From positions 558,001-622,000 of the forward strand of contig SADC01001009.1 in NCBI GenBank assembly GCA_004194705.1: a stretch of 64,000 bases of DNA. The letters are read 5' to 3'. The notes under the pieces were generated by a model that saw only the letters and a list, made by a program, of their open reading frames with translations, had not been told where the DNA came from and ran no database searches. The stretch is from Ditylenchus dipsaci (lineage: Eukaryota > Nematoda > Chromadorea > Rhabditida > Anguinidae). The translations under genes and the position numbers were made by a program. Positions 22,893 through 35,912 of the stretch are shown in pieces; the first letter of the stretch is position 1, and every line of letters starts with the position of its first letter.

Positions 22893-24594
22893 TATTGAAA
22901 AAGTCGTAATCGGGCTTAATTTTTTCTGCCACCCCTTATTTCTATGATTCCTTTTCTACTAATAATAAAACGATTGGCGGCTTCATGTAGCTACGGATAC
23001 AGCTGCCGTTTCGTGTATAAGAATGATTTTAGAACTTTTATTTAACCAAAAATTGGAAGTTTAGCGTAAATTACTTTCTGTAGTCCTCGGTAACTTACAC
23101 ACCACAAGTTTGTTCGCTAGCCGGGTGGGACTATTTTTTGACCCAATTTTATAAGTCTTTTACTAATTTTCTTTGGACAGTGTGGTGAAAACATTTAAAA
23201 GATGCTCATGTCGCCAAATAATTTCGAAAAATTCTGCAATTTTGTGGCAAAAATGTGTATTATCTGCAGAAAAACCTTTTTCAAGAACGATTGTCACAAA
23301 GCGAAATCTTTGTTTTAAAAATTCAAGGTTATCTTTCTCCGGCTGTTTTTATTACTAACATTTCTAGAATTTCATCACATGTTGGAAAAGCAGGTCCACG
23401 GTCTGATAGTCTCGTGCTGTAACTCATAATCTTTTTTGAAAAATAGCCAATTAGCCTTTGGGATTGTGGCCCAATGCCTTCCTCGATATCGAAAGCAGCT
23501 ATTTGCAGTCCGTCAATGTTTGTTCCGGTCTTTGCAAATTGTCCCAGCACACTTCATCTACCATATCACAAGCACGCAAATTAGACAGCAAACACTGACT
23601 TTTGCGTGTCTCCACCCTGGAACCTCCCGTTCAGTCTTCTACAGTGCCAAACCCCCTGCTGAGCCTGTGGAAGAGGTGCTAACATGTATATCAACTCCTT
23701 ATTTGTTTATGCCATCCCTCTCCTAAGCTATTGCCAGTATTTGTTGCTACTGCATTGTTTATAGAGACCCACAGTTAACTGGCCACTACTTAGACACAAA
23801 CAAACCTTTGCACAACTTAATAATATTAACAATAGAGGGGAAAGGATGTGGTTGAAGTGTAAACATAACCTTTGCCTTCTCCTCCTTGGCCTTGTTTGGT
23901 TTAACCACTCTTCCCCCTTTATTGTTGTTGACGATGATGGACCCACTACCGTTATTGTTTAGGGCAATGCACATTTTTGGTTGACTGTGGAGTGGAGGAA
24001 CAGGAGGTTATGAGGTCAGCCATGCAAAGCAGTCACGAACTCAAGATAAGATGGTATGGTCAGGTAACATATGTAAAAAGTATGTTTAAAAAAACTGGGT
24101 CCGTTACACACTCAACCGTGCCGTGGTCCTTTTCCTCTAAACTTGTCCTAATGCAGCAAAAATATAGGCTTCAGAAAAAATTCGTAACTTTTTAATTATC
24201 AGAACTTCAGAATTATCAAAAGTACACTTGAGTCTCCATGTAAATGTGCCGCCTAAAAGGCCGGTACGACATATTTTTACTTTAATTTTAAAGATTTATC
24301 CTATTTATCTTTGGTCTGTCTGATCCCGAAAATTGCCAAAAAATTGATTTGGTTTTCAACCCAGCTGACAATTGAATTATTATATCGAAAATCAGCAGTA
24401 ATTTACGCATTTTCGACTGGATAAAGGCTGCTACTATATTCCAATTATAAAACTTAGCATTTTTCCCCTGAAATTAGTCATGGTCAAGTTATGTGCGATT
24501 AAAAAGTTTTGTGAACTACTCAGAAAAAAAGATGGATGAATATGCAAATAAAAATGTTTGGCACAGAAGTAGTAAATAAAAGAGATACAATGAT
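22893..24594. other. Intergenic sequence downstream of the zinc-finger gene
   Basis: 23085-23170 resembles a weak pogo-type fragment (GTTCGCTAGCCGGGTGGGAC). 23330-24070 is a mixed-composition island with overlapping open frames on both strands that lack motifs or splice sites. ATGCAAAT occurs near 24542, just past the stop codon. Confidence 0.3.
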
Positions 24595-27500
24595 TCACTT
24601 AGCCCTGAGCATCCACAACTTCTCAAGCTCTGGGTTGTTGGTGTTGCCACAGGAGTTGAAGAGCGAATTCGCAATACTTCCCACCTTCTCAAGCACTTGT
24701 TTGAGACGGTCCACCTCCATACGGGTGTTCGCCAGCTCTTTTTCAGCATCTAATAGGCGCTGCCGACTGTTCTCACAATTGGCACAGCACAGGGAATAGT
24801 TGGTGGCGGTGGATCGGACGGCAGATTGGTCTGGCTGCTGAGCGTGGGTGATGGATGTGGTAGTGGCTGGACCCACTGGAGATATCTTTTGTGGACTACA
24901 ACCAGGAACATTATAAAGTTTAAAATGCTTGAGAAAATTAGTGGTTTTTACCTGGAAGCACATGAGGAGTTGGTGGCGGAGTAGCAGTCTGATTGCAGAT
25001 CCACACTCGTTTTGTTGGGATGTAGGAAAGGGGATGAGGCGGTCATTCCGTTCGATTTTGTCTGAAAAAAATTAAAAAATTAGACTTTGATTTGGAATAT
25101 ACTGAAAACTAAGAAATGAGATTGGGTCGCGATATAAAAGCTAGACTCAACAGTGCAATGAATCGTAAATCGACCCAAGACGGAACCTACAATTTTTTCT
25201 AAACCACTCAAGCAATATAAATTTGACAGGTTGCGGTACTTTTGATTCAGTTTTTGCTTTCTTTTCACTTTTTAAGTTCAAATCAAACTTATTTGAGCCA
25301 CTCCTAATTCTGCGATTTCAGAAGTAAAGGTTTCATGCCGTATTTCCTTTAATACCTTCCGCGGGCTGCTATTAAAAGCACCCAATTTTTCAAAACTTGA
25401 AGTGGTCTAAAACTTTTTGTTTTTTTTAATTTTTGACCGCTGTAAAAGTGAGATTTTCGAAAACTCTACCAGGCACTTTAAAACTATAGAAAAACGGAAT
25501 TTTCAGACCATTTAAAGAAGCGCTATCAGTGGAAGGGGGAAGACTATTAGAACAAATACAGTAACATGTTAGAACAAATAAATTTGATGAATGAAATACT
25601 GTGTAGCTTCTTCACAATTATATAAATTTCAAAATCCGTAATGCCCTTACCTCGATATTATTATTGTTGTTGACATCGTCCACATTGCTAGCCCTCAAAT
25701 GCACAGCACTCCAATGCATCATGTAGGCAGCTTGGTTGGGCATTTGCTTGTTGCACAGAAAGCAGTTCCATTGGCCTTGAGCAGCTGCCGCTGGAGATCC
25801 TCCAAAAAAGGGTGATTGAGTCTGCATAGCAGGTTGTTTCTGCAACCCATTTGCAGCAAAAAAGTTGGCCAGATTCTGAGCTGCAAGGGCTTGCTGCTGC
25901 TGAGCAAACAGTACTTTGGCCACTTTGGACACCTCTTCCTCGCTGAACATGCCTAGAGAATTAGGAGTGGAGGTGGGGAAGAAGGTAGAGGGCTGGTTGG
26001 ATGGTAGCACATTAGAAGGCTCTAGTTTGATGGAGGATTGAAGGGTGTTGTAGTGGGTGACGGGTGACTGGCTATTACTAACAGTAGTGACTAGCGAACT
26101 TGCACTCGGATGGCTGTATTGCGGACGAATGGCTGGACGGGGAGAGGAAGATGAGGAAGGAGCGTCATGTCTGGAAGAAGGCGAACCGTCAGATATAATT
26201 GAGTGGGGACTGGAGTTGGCTGGGTGTCGAGAAGTTTGGGATCTGCAAGCAAAATAATTAATTGATTCAGTAATGGTTGATACACCGCGCAGATTTAAAA
26301 ATGTTTCGGTAAAAACTTTTTAAAATCATTTTATGAGTTCTACTGAGGCCGCTTGAGGAGGCTAGAGATGCCGTTTTTTCTCTATTAATTCCACACTCTC
26401 TAATAGTCCCCCGCCATATGGACCTTGTATCTCAGCCTAGAACAAACATTTGCAAATCTGTTTTTTGCGTTTTCTCAATAATAAGCACGAGCTCTCCAGA
26501 TTCCATTTTTCATATTTTGGTTGAGTAACCACAAATCTCAACCTCATCTCGTGCCCCTTAATAGGTTTCAAGTAAGAGAAATTGCGTAGGCTGTGGTCAA
26601 GTAAATTTATAACTTATTACAATATTTTTTTCTCGATTTTTTAATTTATTATGATTTATTTGCTCATTGTTGATTGACTTAAAAATGTACCTTGAAGGAG
26701 TTCTCTTGCACTTGCCCACATGCTCTTCCAAGGCACATTCCTTGGGGAAACACTTGCCACATTTGGGGCAAGAATGGCCTCTTTCAGCATGGATCTTCAT
26801 GTGTCGGTTGAGGTCAAACTTGAAGATAAAGGTCTTTTCACACAAGCTGCATTGATGAGGTCTGCCTCCTTTATGGATCATCAGGTGCTGCGTCAGATGT
26901 CCTTTCTGAAGCCAAAATAATATTTATCAGAATAGTATTTAAAATCAGAACAAACCTGGAAGAAAGCCTTGCCACAATGGTCACAAACATGAGATCGCTC
27001 GCCAGTGTGCCACATATTGTGCTTCTTCAGCAGTTGACGAGTGCCAAATTCTTTGCCACATTGAGCACATTTATGCGGCTGAAAATGTATATCAAAAGTT
27101 ATTTTGGATAGTTTGGTTTTGATTTTTATCAATCTAGATACTGAGTAATTATCTCAGCCTACCAAAAACTTGAACATAAAAATGATCTCTAGAAATGGTA
27201 GGCGCATATAAGTGACTTATTTGCACCGTCAAATCACTGGATTTCGTTTGCAAATTGTATATTGTCGATTTTCTATGATTTTTTGTTGTAACTTTAAAAA
27301 AAATTATTCGAAAATTTTAAAAAATATTGAACAAGAACGAAGCGATGGATCTCAGCTGCGTAACGAGCTATTGAATTTGTTGGAAAAGGGAGGACTCTGA
27401 CTGTGACCTGGAATAATTTCGATGCTTTTTTATGCGCATATTCTTGTAGAGCATGCCCAAGTTTCTTATGAATTTGGCTCCCACCTTTGAAAGCTAACAA

Positions 27501-30500
27501 ATATTTTAGTAATGACCCATGGCCCAAGGGTCAGCTATGAAAAACCATGGTAGGGGTATCAAGGTGTTTTTCGAACTTTGAGTTACCCTTCTACCACATT
27601 TTGTGGACCTTTAGAGTTGGGGAGCCAGTTTTGTAAGGAACTTGGGCACGCTCTATAAGAATACGCAAAAAAAATTCTCATCGAAGTTCCCGCGGGTCAC
27701 AGCCAGGGTTCCTCCCTTGTGAATAAAAAGAACCACTAACAAATTGTAATCGCTACTAAACTCTTGAAAAATTTGGCATTTTGTAGAATTTCTTTCTTTC
27801 CTTTGTTTTCTTACAAAACTATTTCTCGAATAAAAAAGTCATTCTGAATCTGAGTGGTAAATATGTTCTCGGTCACTGAGATATGAACATTCAGAGTGGA
27901 TTACCATAAAATTTGTGACCGCTCACCGTGTTTGTGTCATATCTCAACGACCAAATACAATTGTTAAAGGACCGTAGTTTTTGAACGCAGCGGCATTTCC
28001 GAAATTTCAGTTAGCGGGGACGCTTTTTCACACCGAAAATGTTTTTTGAAGTATATTTTATTTGCATTTAAAATTAACATTTTATGTCTTAGTCCAAGAG
28101 AATCTATGAAATGAGCAATTATGGTGCAGCGAAAGTAGGCTAAGTCGTCCCATCTGACAAGATTAAGCAACGTTTGGATCGACTGGTAAATGGTTTAACT
28201 TTTTTTGATAAAATTTCCGATGCAAACGAAAAACAATTTAAAATTTAATTGTTAACTATTTTCGGAGTAAAAAAATGTCCGCGGATATTCCAATTTCGCA
28301 AATGCCGCTGCGTTCAAAAACCATTATCCTTTAATGAGCTTTTCAAGAAAAAATGATCATTTCTTCAAAAGTCTAAAAAGTTGAAAGAAAACTATCTTGA
28401 TTTGGAGAAGCTAGCTCAATTAATCGGGAGTTGATAATTACTGAGCATAAAGTTTCGTCGTTTTAGCGGAATATGATGGCTAAAGCAATATCGAGTTTTT
28501 TAATCCATCATAAAATTTTCTATAAGTCTCACACGGATAAATCAGTAATTAAGGGATTTGGTGTATCATCTAGAAATCATTTACCTGTTCTCCACTGTGA
28601 ATTCTGAGGTGTGTGCTTAACTCTCGCTTGACTGCAAACACTTTCTCGCACACTTCGCACACATACTGCGGTTTGTCTCTAAAATATTTTTATGTTTCAT
28701 TTCGGAATTTCGAACGAATGAAATAAATAAAGCAACCTGTGAGTATGTGTGTAGTGAATATTGAGCTGGTCACGGTCGGAGAACATGCGGGTGCACTTCA
28801 AACAAGGATAACTGCCGTCGCCCACAGCTGGACCACTCATTAGCCCAATATTAGACGAATCATTCATATTCTCGTCGACCGAGAAGTCGGAGCTGGTGGG
28901 AGAGTTTCCACCGCACAGATGCTCATCTTCTCCTGGATGGGTTGCAGACTCGTCCAAAGTCATATCCTAAATTTATAATAGATTGAAAATTTTTCGCGTC
29001 AGAACATTCAATTACACAATTTTTTAGTTGGGATTGGGCACACATGAAAAGCGGGACCAGGATCACGCAGCATCAATACAAAAATTTCGTCGTTAACTAG
29101 TAACTTTTAGTTCATAATGTTTGGCTCATAAAGCCATGCAGACATTTGCAAAACCAGCAAATCGGGAAACTAACAAGTCGAGATGTGACACAGTCAAATG
29201 TGAAACAGAGCACACCCTTGCTCACCCACCCGGATTTTTGTTAACTATTTTTTTTTAAATTTCTCAAAGTCCTACGATAAATTTTTTTCATGGGCTTTTT
29301 AGCTGGCAGACAGGTCAGAGGGACAAAAGTAGCAGGTGAATATTTTTTTAAATTAGGCGTTAATGACTTTCCGGTGGGTTTATTACTCATTAATTAACTT
29401 CCCCGCTTCGTCACCTATTTTCGTCTGCGTCTGTAAATATTTCATCTTATCTTAGCAAAGAATACGAGTATAAAATACCAACGCTGCCGGCATTAAATTA
29501 CTTGTAATTGGGTGAATCTTGACCTTCCGAATCAATGAGATGTCCCAAATGTGAAACCCACGAATAAGATAAAATAAATTTTGATACAAAGCAGGATGCA
29601 TTGGTTATTTTCGTGAATGGAATTCGATCAACCAGTTTGAATGCTGATTAAAACTTGACCATCGGTATCTACCCTAGTCTAAAGTTATCCTGTGGACCTT
29701 AACAAAACGTGAAAAAGTAGGAAGAAAAAAGTGTGGATATTGACCACATTGAGCCAAGGAAGGGATCGTTGCTGTCAACACCTTTGGCTGCTGACTCAAG
29801 GAGCAGTCAAGGGATCAGGAGTAGGAGGAGTAGCACGATCAGATGTTAATAAATATGTATGAGTAGTGGTGGATGGAAGTGCAGCACCACAACAACAATC
29901 ACTTCTTACCCCCTTCCCCCTTAAACAAACACCATTAGGGAAAAAGAAACAAATTTTGTTTGCCTCATACTGACCTATTCAAGCCAAGAATAACATTACA
30001 AAAGGGCAATATTCGAGCCTCGATGGATGGGAAGGAATGAAAAAACATGTGCTTCTACAACATTCTCGGCTTGAAAAAAATTTGAAAAACAATTCGACAA
30101 AAATAGCAGCTTGGAAAAATTCTCTTACGAACAGTACTTGCGCTCCTCTCCAAATAATTCATAAACAGTCTTTTTTTGTTCAAATTTACCAAGTGTATTG
30201 CATAAAATGGTTTCACAGAGTTCTGATCAAAGTGGAGTTGGGTTACATGGCCAAATTTTAAGAAAGCACAGTCGAATTTTGGTCAACACGCTGTGAAAAT
30301 AACACCAGTCAAATTCGACGCCTGGGTAGGTGCGCGCATTTTTAATCAAATTTTTGGCTAGATCTCTAATTGATAGTGAGACCGAGAATTGACACTATGG
30401 GGTTTTCTTGGTCTCCAAAGAGTATTAAAACTGAGGGGTATGAGTTAGGGGTGTTGCACTTATTATTATAACTTATTTTTTGTAGAAATACCAGCACACT

Positions 30501-31244
30501 CTACATTGCAAGGAATTGGGGTTTTCTGAATATGCAGCACCTTCTTCTACGCCTAGACTACTCATATCTTTCGGAGCGGGAGGGGGGGGGGGGTGTTTGG
30601 GCTTTTACGGTAAAACAGGCTCCCACTTACAGCAAAAACAATGTTAACGGCAAAACGGTTTTACATCAGGTTCGTATGTGCTTGTTGCTTCTTGTTTTGA
30701 CCTTACATTGTTTTTAAAAATTCAAACAAAAAGCATCGGATCAACGTATATTTTAGGACCTGATTGTTCAGAAATCACAGGAAACGAAATCGATTTTTAG
30801 CCAAACTTTAACACAAAAAAGACTCAACTTCAAATGAAATTTTAAAAAATGACATACATCCAGACGGTATAAGACCTTAGTATCTTTATAAGCCCAAGAG
30901 GCGAAAAATGCCGAAATTAGCATCTATTTTTGAAAATGGCTAGAAGTTGACTAATAGGTCAAAGTTTAGCCTACCATTTCTTCGTCATCATCTGCATTGT
31001 CCACTTCTTCCATGCCATCTTCGACTTTTCCATTGGCAAAATTGTGTGTGGAAGGCGCAGCAACACTTTTCTCAATACTCATCTCCTGTTGTTGGCTGAT
31101 GGCTGCATTGGTTGTGCTGTTAATGTTAGATGTGTGATGGTCCTGCTGTAGATGGGACTGTAGCTCAAGCAAACTAGCAAATGTTTGGGGGCACTCATTG
31201 CACAAATAACAGCAGTTGTCGTCAGGCATGCCTACTGCTGATTT
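24595..31244 (-). CDS. C2H2 zinc-finger transcription factor, N-terminus missing
   Basis: Eight exons join in phase: 30975-31244, 28737-28966, 28585-28678, 26956-27078, 26691-26905, 25651-26242, 24952-25061 and 24595-24895 (stop 24595-24597), about 645 residues. Eight zinc fingers are visible: LCNEC...H, PCLKC...H, VCEVC...H, KCAQC...H, VCDHC...H, QCSLC...H, a C2HC finger SCPKC...C, and a distal NCFLC...H. Fingers 3-7 are closely linked (HSGEQ, HTGER, HKGGR linkers), giving a DNA-binding array. Between arrays lie Ser/Pro/Gln-rich stretches with a SUMO-consensus IKLEP. The C-terminus has a CCANCEN pair and a leucine-zipper-like coil (LLDAEKELANTRMEVDRLKQ). The upstream exon(s) and start are not found. 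Nuclear sequence-specific regulator by family; the orthologue is not named. Confidence 0.9.
27392..27722. mobile_element. Palindromic MITE in a zinc-finger gene intron
   Basis: GGGAGGACTCTGACTGTGACC (left) pairs with the inverse of GGTCACAGCCAGGGTTCCTCCC (right). Inner arms pair via GAGCATGCCCAAGTT/AACTTGGGCACGCTC and GGCTCCCA/GGGAGCC. About 330 bp. Confidence 0.65.
27968..28330. mobile_element. TTAA-flanked MITE, 363 bp, in a zinc-finger gene intron
   Basis: Exact TTAA on both sides (27964-27967 and 28331-28334). Ends AGGACCGTAGTTTTTGAACG, then CAGCGGCATTTCCG, with the inverse at right. Same length as the copy at 17191-17553. Confidence 0.75.
28967..30974. other. Long intron of the zinc-finger gene
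   Basis: 2008-bp intron. 29690-30010 is a mixed-composition island (AGTAGGAGGAGTAGC, GTGCAGCACCACAAC, purine and C-rich runs). A homopolymer of 13-14 G lies near 30582. No coding exon was recognised inside. Confidence 0.4.
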
Positions 31245-31362
31245 CTGCAAGCCATGTAATATTATATATATTTGAATCACTGATCACGTTGAAATTCTAT
31301 GTAACGCGATCCAAAAAAGGTTTTTTCCTGGACAAATCTACGGTTCGCCTCGATTTCCAAAT

Positions 31363-31502
31363 ACCGTATTTCCTCTAATCGAGTCCCACTTGTTTTTTGA
31401 CTAGAACTCCAGAGTTAGGGCCATTGTTGATTTATAATTTCAAGATTTTTGGGCATCCAAAAAATAAAGCCCGGGTGCTCTATTCGAGGAAATACGGTAC
31501 CT
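31363..31502. mobile_element. MITE with TACCGTATTTCC ends
   Basis: AATACCGTATTTCCTCTAAT and inverse ATTCGAGGAAATACGGTACC, about 140 bp. Related ends occur at 52258-52430 (TACCGTATAACCTCC) and possibly 39292 and 41578. Confidence 0.6.
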
Positions 31503-31739
31503 TTGCGCAGTTTAGTCCCAAAAATAGCAAGAATATTTGCAAGCAAGGATCAAAACAAAAAATTATAAATCCAGGCAGTAAATAAAGCTTTTTGGAGCGC
31601 CGTTGCATCGAGAGCCGACTTTACATAAAATAACCGAGACGTGAAAAAATCAAATAGCTATACAGTTAACAAATATGCTGAGGACTATATATGTTCCTTC
31701 AGGAAAAATGTGTTCGAAAATAAAATTCCAATCAAAAAC

Positions 31740-32400
31740 TAAAGGGCAAACTAAGGGTCATGCTTTCTGCTCTTCCAGCCTGCTCCCCCTCCAATCGTGA
31801 TCTCCTCTGGAAAAGAAAGAGAAGAAGCAGCAGAAAAGTTAGGAATGGAAAGTTAGGAAAGGAACGGCCAGGCACGGAGGAGCCCTGGATCAGCAGGAGG
31901 CATTTTATTATTATGTCTATGGCCAGCAGTCAGCAAATGGATGATCAGATGTGTGTGAGTGTGTGGATTAGCCACCACCAGCAGTCAGTCAATAGCCTAT
32001 GGCCTTTCATCCTTGTAGCATCAAGAGTAGTAGCACCAGGTTGTGGCCAAGCACTGAATCACTGCTCAGCAGCATAACAAGCAATCAGCTCTAAAACAAG
32101 CAGACCCAAAGGGGTGATTCAGAGTGCCTGCTCTCCGCCCATATGCATAATAGCAGCTACCACCGCTTACTCACCATATACTGATGGTGAAAGTGCCACT
32201 GGTCAGTCAACAATATATGAATGATAAAAAATGCTTGAGTTAACAGCCCGATGGAAGATTAATTAAGACAGCAAATGAAAATGACGACAGATCATCTCTT
32301 CTCGGTACACATGGTATTTTCACATATATTAGTGCACTTCAACGAAAACTGTTTCCGAATTCTTGAGCCTCCTGCTAACCGTTGCAACAATGTGAAAAAG
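31740..32400. other. Non-coding island upstream of the zinc-finger gene
   Basis: Mixed composition, CA/AG-rich (CCAGCAGTCAGTCAATAG, GGTCAGTCAACA). A 105-codon open frame on + lacks motifs. Candidate regulatory DNA by position only. Confidence 0.3.
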
Positions 32401-32426
32401 TTTTAGGCATTCTCGGAAGTGTAGTA

Positions 32427-32550
32427 CAGTCGACTCTCCATTTTACACCACCATCTTTTTTGCGTTAACCAAGAGCTTATTTGGTATGCTGTCAAAGGAA
32501 CACTAAGAACTACATTTTCGGTTTTATGCCAATTGGTTTTACGCCACCTT
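32427..32550. mobile_element. pogo/Tigger-like MITE, right end eroded
   Basis: TA then CAGTCGACTCTCCATTTTAC, with GCCAATTGGTTTTACGCC near the other side. The right terminus is not intact. Confidence 0.45.
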
Positions 32551-32826
32551 AGATAAAACTTTTCCTTGAAATTTATTCTCTATTTGCCAGTCTCTACACG
32601 CCAATGGCGCGAAAAATCCGAACAAGAATATGAAATTTTCGTGAAAATTTTTAAGTTCTGCAAAAATAGTTACACTATTAGCCAACCCCCCCCCCCAGTG
32701 CGCCACTGTGACTCGAGTGTGATTAATGGTCTGGCTAATTTTTGTAGCATTTAAAAATTTTCACGAACATAAGTGTTCTTGGTGTAAAAAATTTTTGCAC
32801 ATCTAATGAGTGGTCACTTGTACGTA
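32551..32826. other. Unique AT-rich sequence
   Basis: Contains a C-run (about nine C) near 32690 and a TTTCACGAA inverted pair. No gene. Confidence 0.25.
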
Positions 32827-33209
32827 GGGTTGTCGACGTGGAATTCGTCACTTTTTCACATTTTTTGGATTTTAGCTCTAAAATTCACCTTTATTTTTGC
32901 TCGCTGATACCCTAGTTAAAATTCGACGATATTTCTGACAAAATGGTATATCAAGTGTCAAAGTTAGTTCAGAGAATTTTCATGCACGTGACCTTTCTTT
33001 TCGACGTGGGGCGACGTGAAAAGTCGATTTTGGCATCGCCCGCGCCGAAAAGAAAAGTCACCTGCATGAAAATTTTGGCGCTTGATATAACATTTTGTCA
33101 GAAATATCGTCGAATTTTAAATAGGGTATCAGCGAGCAAAAACACAGGTGGTTTTCAGAGCTAAAATTCGAAAAATGTGAAAAAGTGACGAATTCCACGT
33201 CGACAACCC
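32827..33209. mobile_element. Palindromic MITE, 383 bp, TA-flanked
   Basis: GGGTTGTCGACGTGGAATTC at the left and its inverse at the right, next to TA on both sides. Arms of about 190 bp; the centre near 33018 contains TTTCTTTTCGACGTGGGGCG. Non-coding. Confidence 0.8.
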
Positions 33210-33399
33210 TACTTGTACGCAAGCGATTGAAAAATATAGAAAATTTTACGAATTCTGCGTATGACTGCGAATTTTTCTGCGTTATTGCAGTATGTAGGGC
33301 ATGGTACGGTAAGTTATAGCAGAACCATATAATTTTAAGAAAATCATCACAAACTCTAGATTTGAAAAGTGTACCCATTTTTTAGCAAATGTACAGTAA

Positions 33400-33950
33400 C
33401 CTAGAGAATCAATTTAACCATGAAAAAGAAATAAGTAAATGGCCAAAGATGCAGCAAACTGAAGGAGACCCAACCAAGAGAAGGGCATCGGGCAGGACAT
33501 GCCCCGCCTTGTGTCACATTCCCTGGCACACACATATGTGACAAAAGGGCGGACCTCTTGCGTTGTTTGCCTGCCCAATGAGTGCAGGGGACTCTTCTTT
33601 GACTCATGAAGGGAGAAGGCAGAGGGGATACGATAACCATAGCCTTGCCATATGCAAATGGCATAAACACACTGGCAATTGGTATGGTTGCAAAAAATGT
33701 GCAAATTGGGGACACATGTGTGGAAGCAGTGGAATTACACAAGCTGCTATTTCTGGAAGCATTATTGGACTGCTGGTGGTGGAATAATAAACAATTTGAT
33801 GGCTGCTACTGCTACTATAGACACATACTCACACAACCGATGATAATAAACAACACCAATGGTTTTGGGGAAAAAAGTCTACAGTTAGAATTTAGCTTCC
33901 CTACAGTTAGTCATGATTAATTTGTGAAGATGAGTGTTAAAAAAACGTGC
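33400..33950. other. Non-coding island with an octamer motif
   Basis: Mixed composition with open frames on both strands but no splice sites or protein motifs. Contains CATATGCAAATGG (POU-type ATGCAAAT at 33653). Candidate regulatory element by inference. Confidence 0.3.
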
Positions 33951-33954
33951 ATGC

Positions 33955-34025
33955 TGGCAGTGGGAATCGAACTCACTGTAGACTATGGATCTTGGCACTA
34001 TTCGAAATAATCATGGAATACCCTA
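33955..34025 (-). repeat. tRNA-like 3' fragment
   Basis: Minus strand reads GTGAGTTCGATTCCCACTGC, a good B box with the following C-rich stem. No A box upstream; a SINE or tRNA pseudogene remnant. Confidence 0.4.
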
Positions 34026-34785
34026 TTTATTCTGGTAAAACCACTTCCCAAAAGTCACTATCGTGTATATTTTGATCATCATTTATAACCATATTTTGTT
34101 GACAACACGGTGATGTGGTGTAAAAAAAGTTGAGTAAAATTAAAATTAACGTGATTGCAATTTAAAAAAGCGCCCTAATATTGAGGCACAATAGAAAAAA
34201 AGACACTTGAAAACGTGTTGACATATTTCCTATAGTGTCTCAACAGTTATAGCGTTTTTCGAAAAAATAGCGATTCTGATATTCATGTTCCTATTCTAAA
34301 GAAGATTAACAGTGCCACAAAAATTAATTTTCGAAGTTTTGAAACGGTCGACGATAAAAAGCTATGCCCCTGTCAAAATACGTGACGGCACTATATGTAT
34401 GAGCCAAATTGAGAAGTCGCGGGTATGACTCAGCGAAAAAGCTTATTTCCGAAGTCTAGCTCGGTCCTTGGTTAAGATCTCGGATATAGTGCCTAATTCA
34501 GAAAGTCCCATCACAAAGTTCTATTCTCTATTCTATTATCTCATTGTCCTCTTACATTTCCTCTTCCCTCTTACACCACAAATGTTAATTAAAACAAAAT
34601 ATTTTACCTACAAAATTTTTGAAGGCCATAAAAATGGAAGACATATTTAATTTGTTCACCCCCATCGAAGTTAATCTCGACTAAAATTCCAGCTGATCAA
34701 GAAAAAAATTTGGTGAGAGGAACCGTGTGATTAACGTTTGTTCTTCACATAAGGCAAATCTCTGACCTACTGAGCTGCCAAAGCC
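34026..34785. other. AT-rich sequence, no gene
   Basis: No open frame with motifs and no clear repeat partner in the window. Confidence 0.25.
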
Positions 34786-34890
34786 TAGGCTTGGCAGATT
34801 GTGTTCCGGCGAAATTCGGGATTGGGATTTTCAAAATTTTCGGGATCGGGATTGCGGGATTCCCATGGGATTCCCATCCCGTTGCCAAGC
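34786..34890. mobile_element. Palindromic mini-repeat (GGCTTGGCA ends, GGGATT units)
   Basis: TAGGCTTGGCAGATTG ... TTGCCAAGCCTA with internal ATTCGGGATTGGGATT and CCCATGGGATTCCCAT, about 105 bp. Confidence 0.55.
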
Positions 34891-34920
34891 CTACCAAAGC
34901 CCTCACCAAAGGATATTTAA

Positions 34921-35113
34921 AAGACCATGCTCACGCGTTCTGAGTGCTTCCTGCCAATTCAAAAAATTTTCCTAATTATTGACCTTATGTTCGGATTTTT
35001 CAACATGGTTTCAGGTGGAATCTTGTTAGAAACTAACTAAAAAAATAGGCACAGAAGTTCAATGATTAGAAAAAAATTGAATTAGCGGGGAATATTTAGA
35101 ACGCATGGTTTTT
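34921..35113. mobile_element. Eroded TTAA MITE
   Basis: TTAA at 34917-34920 and 35114-35117. AAGACCATGCTCACGCG pairs imperfectly with GAACGCATGGTT. The interior CCTAATTATTGACC and TTTTTCAACATGGTTTC match the copy at 35913. Confidence 0.55.
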
Positions 35114-35117
35114 TTAA

Positions 35118-35600
35118 ATGAGTATACAACTCGCAAACAGTTACTGCTACACACCAAAACACAACTCTAAAAAAGTAAAAAGAGTGTATGACTGATGCTA
35201 GCATGATCAGTATTAGCTGTGCTTGCTCTCTGCCCTTTCCTTTGTTGTTGTTAGCTGGGCAATGGCACCACTGTAATGTATGATTTCTGCATATTTTATG
35301 GCTGAAAGTGGGGATCGCTGGTTGGCTTGCTTGCATGTATGTGTGTGAATGAATGAACATGATTGTTCACCACCACCCCACCCATCACAACCACATCGGC
35401 AAATGGAGAAGGGGCAAGCCATCTATCTATTAGCATCTTTTCCCCAACAAAAAGCACCCAAAAATGTGTGTGCGTGCGAAAAACTACACAAGATATTAAT
35501 CTGCAGCTTTATGTTAGAAAAAGATAAAGTTGAATTGCAGCACCAAATTTGTGAAAATCAGAACCCAATTTATTTCTTCCAGCACCTTTCATGAATCGTA
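35118..35600. other. Non-coding island
   Basis: Mixed composition with GTGTGTGAATGAATGAA, CACCACCACCCCACCC and AGCAAGCCAACC-like words. Open frames of 69-92 codons overlap on both strands, without motifs. Confidence 0.3.
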
Positions 35601-35908
35601 GTCAAGAAAACTGAAAAATATCAGTTAATTTTTTTGTTTGTTAAATTTAAATTTGGTTTCTCGCGTTTTAAGGTCGTCGTGTCGCTTGGATCATCGATTT
35701 TCCACTTCCTCGTTTATTCCTGCAAGCAAATTGGCTGTTTTTAGTGAAGAATTCTAGCTCGATTCAGGTTTCACCCCTTCGATTCTAACTATAATTTGTA
35801 TTGCACTTTAGAAGAGTATTGACACAGTCCACACTCATCTGGTCGCTACATCCAAAAAGCTACTATTAAAGCAACAAGGCGTTTTCCTTTGGCATAAGTA
35901 TTCAGAAT
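35601..35908. other. Unique sequence, nothing recognised
   Basis: Intermediate composition (GTCGTCGTGTCGCTTGG near 35673); no open frame worth noting and no repeat partner. Confidence 0.25.
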
Positions 35909-35912
35909 TTAA

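Noticed and set aside
23329..23974. Several 60-96 codon open frames on both strands
   Set aside because: Mutually overlapping, no motifs, and they end in unrelated sequence; treated as non-coding island.
30575..30600. G-run as a functional element
   Set aside because: Isolated homopolymer in an intron; length may be uncertain in sequencing and nothing pairs with it.
33401..33742. Overlapping open frames of about 100 codons on both strands
   Set aside because: Cys/Phe-rich translations without domain or splice support, in a non-coding island.
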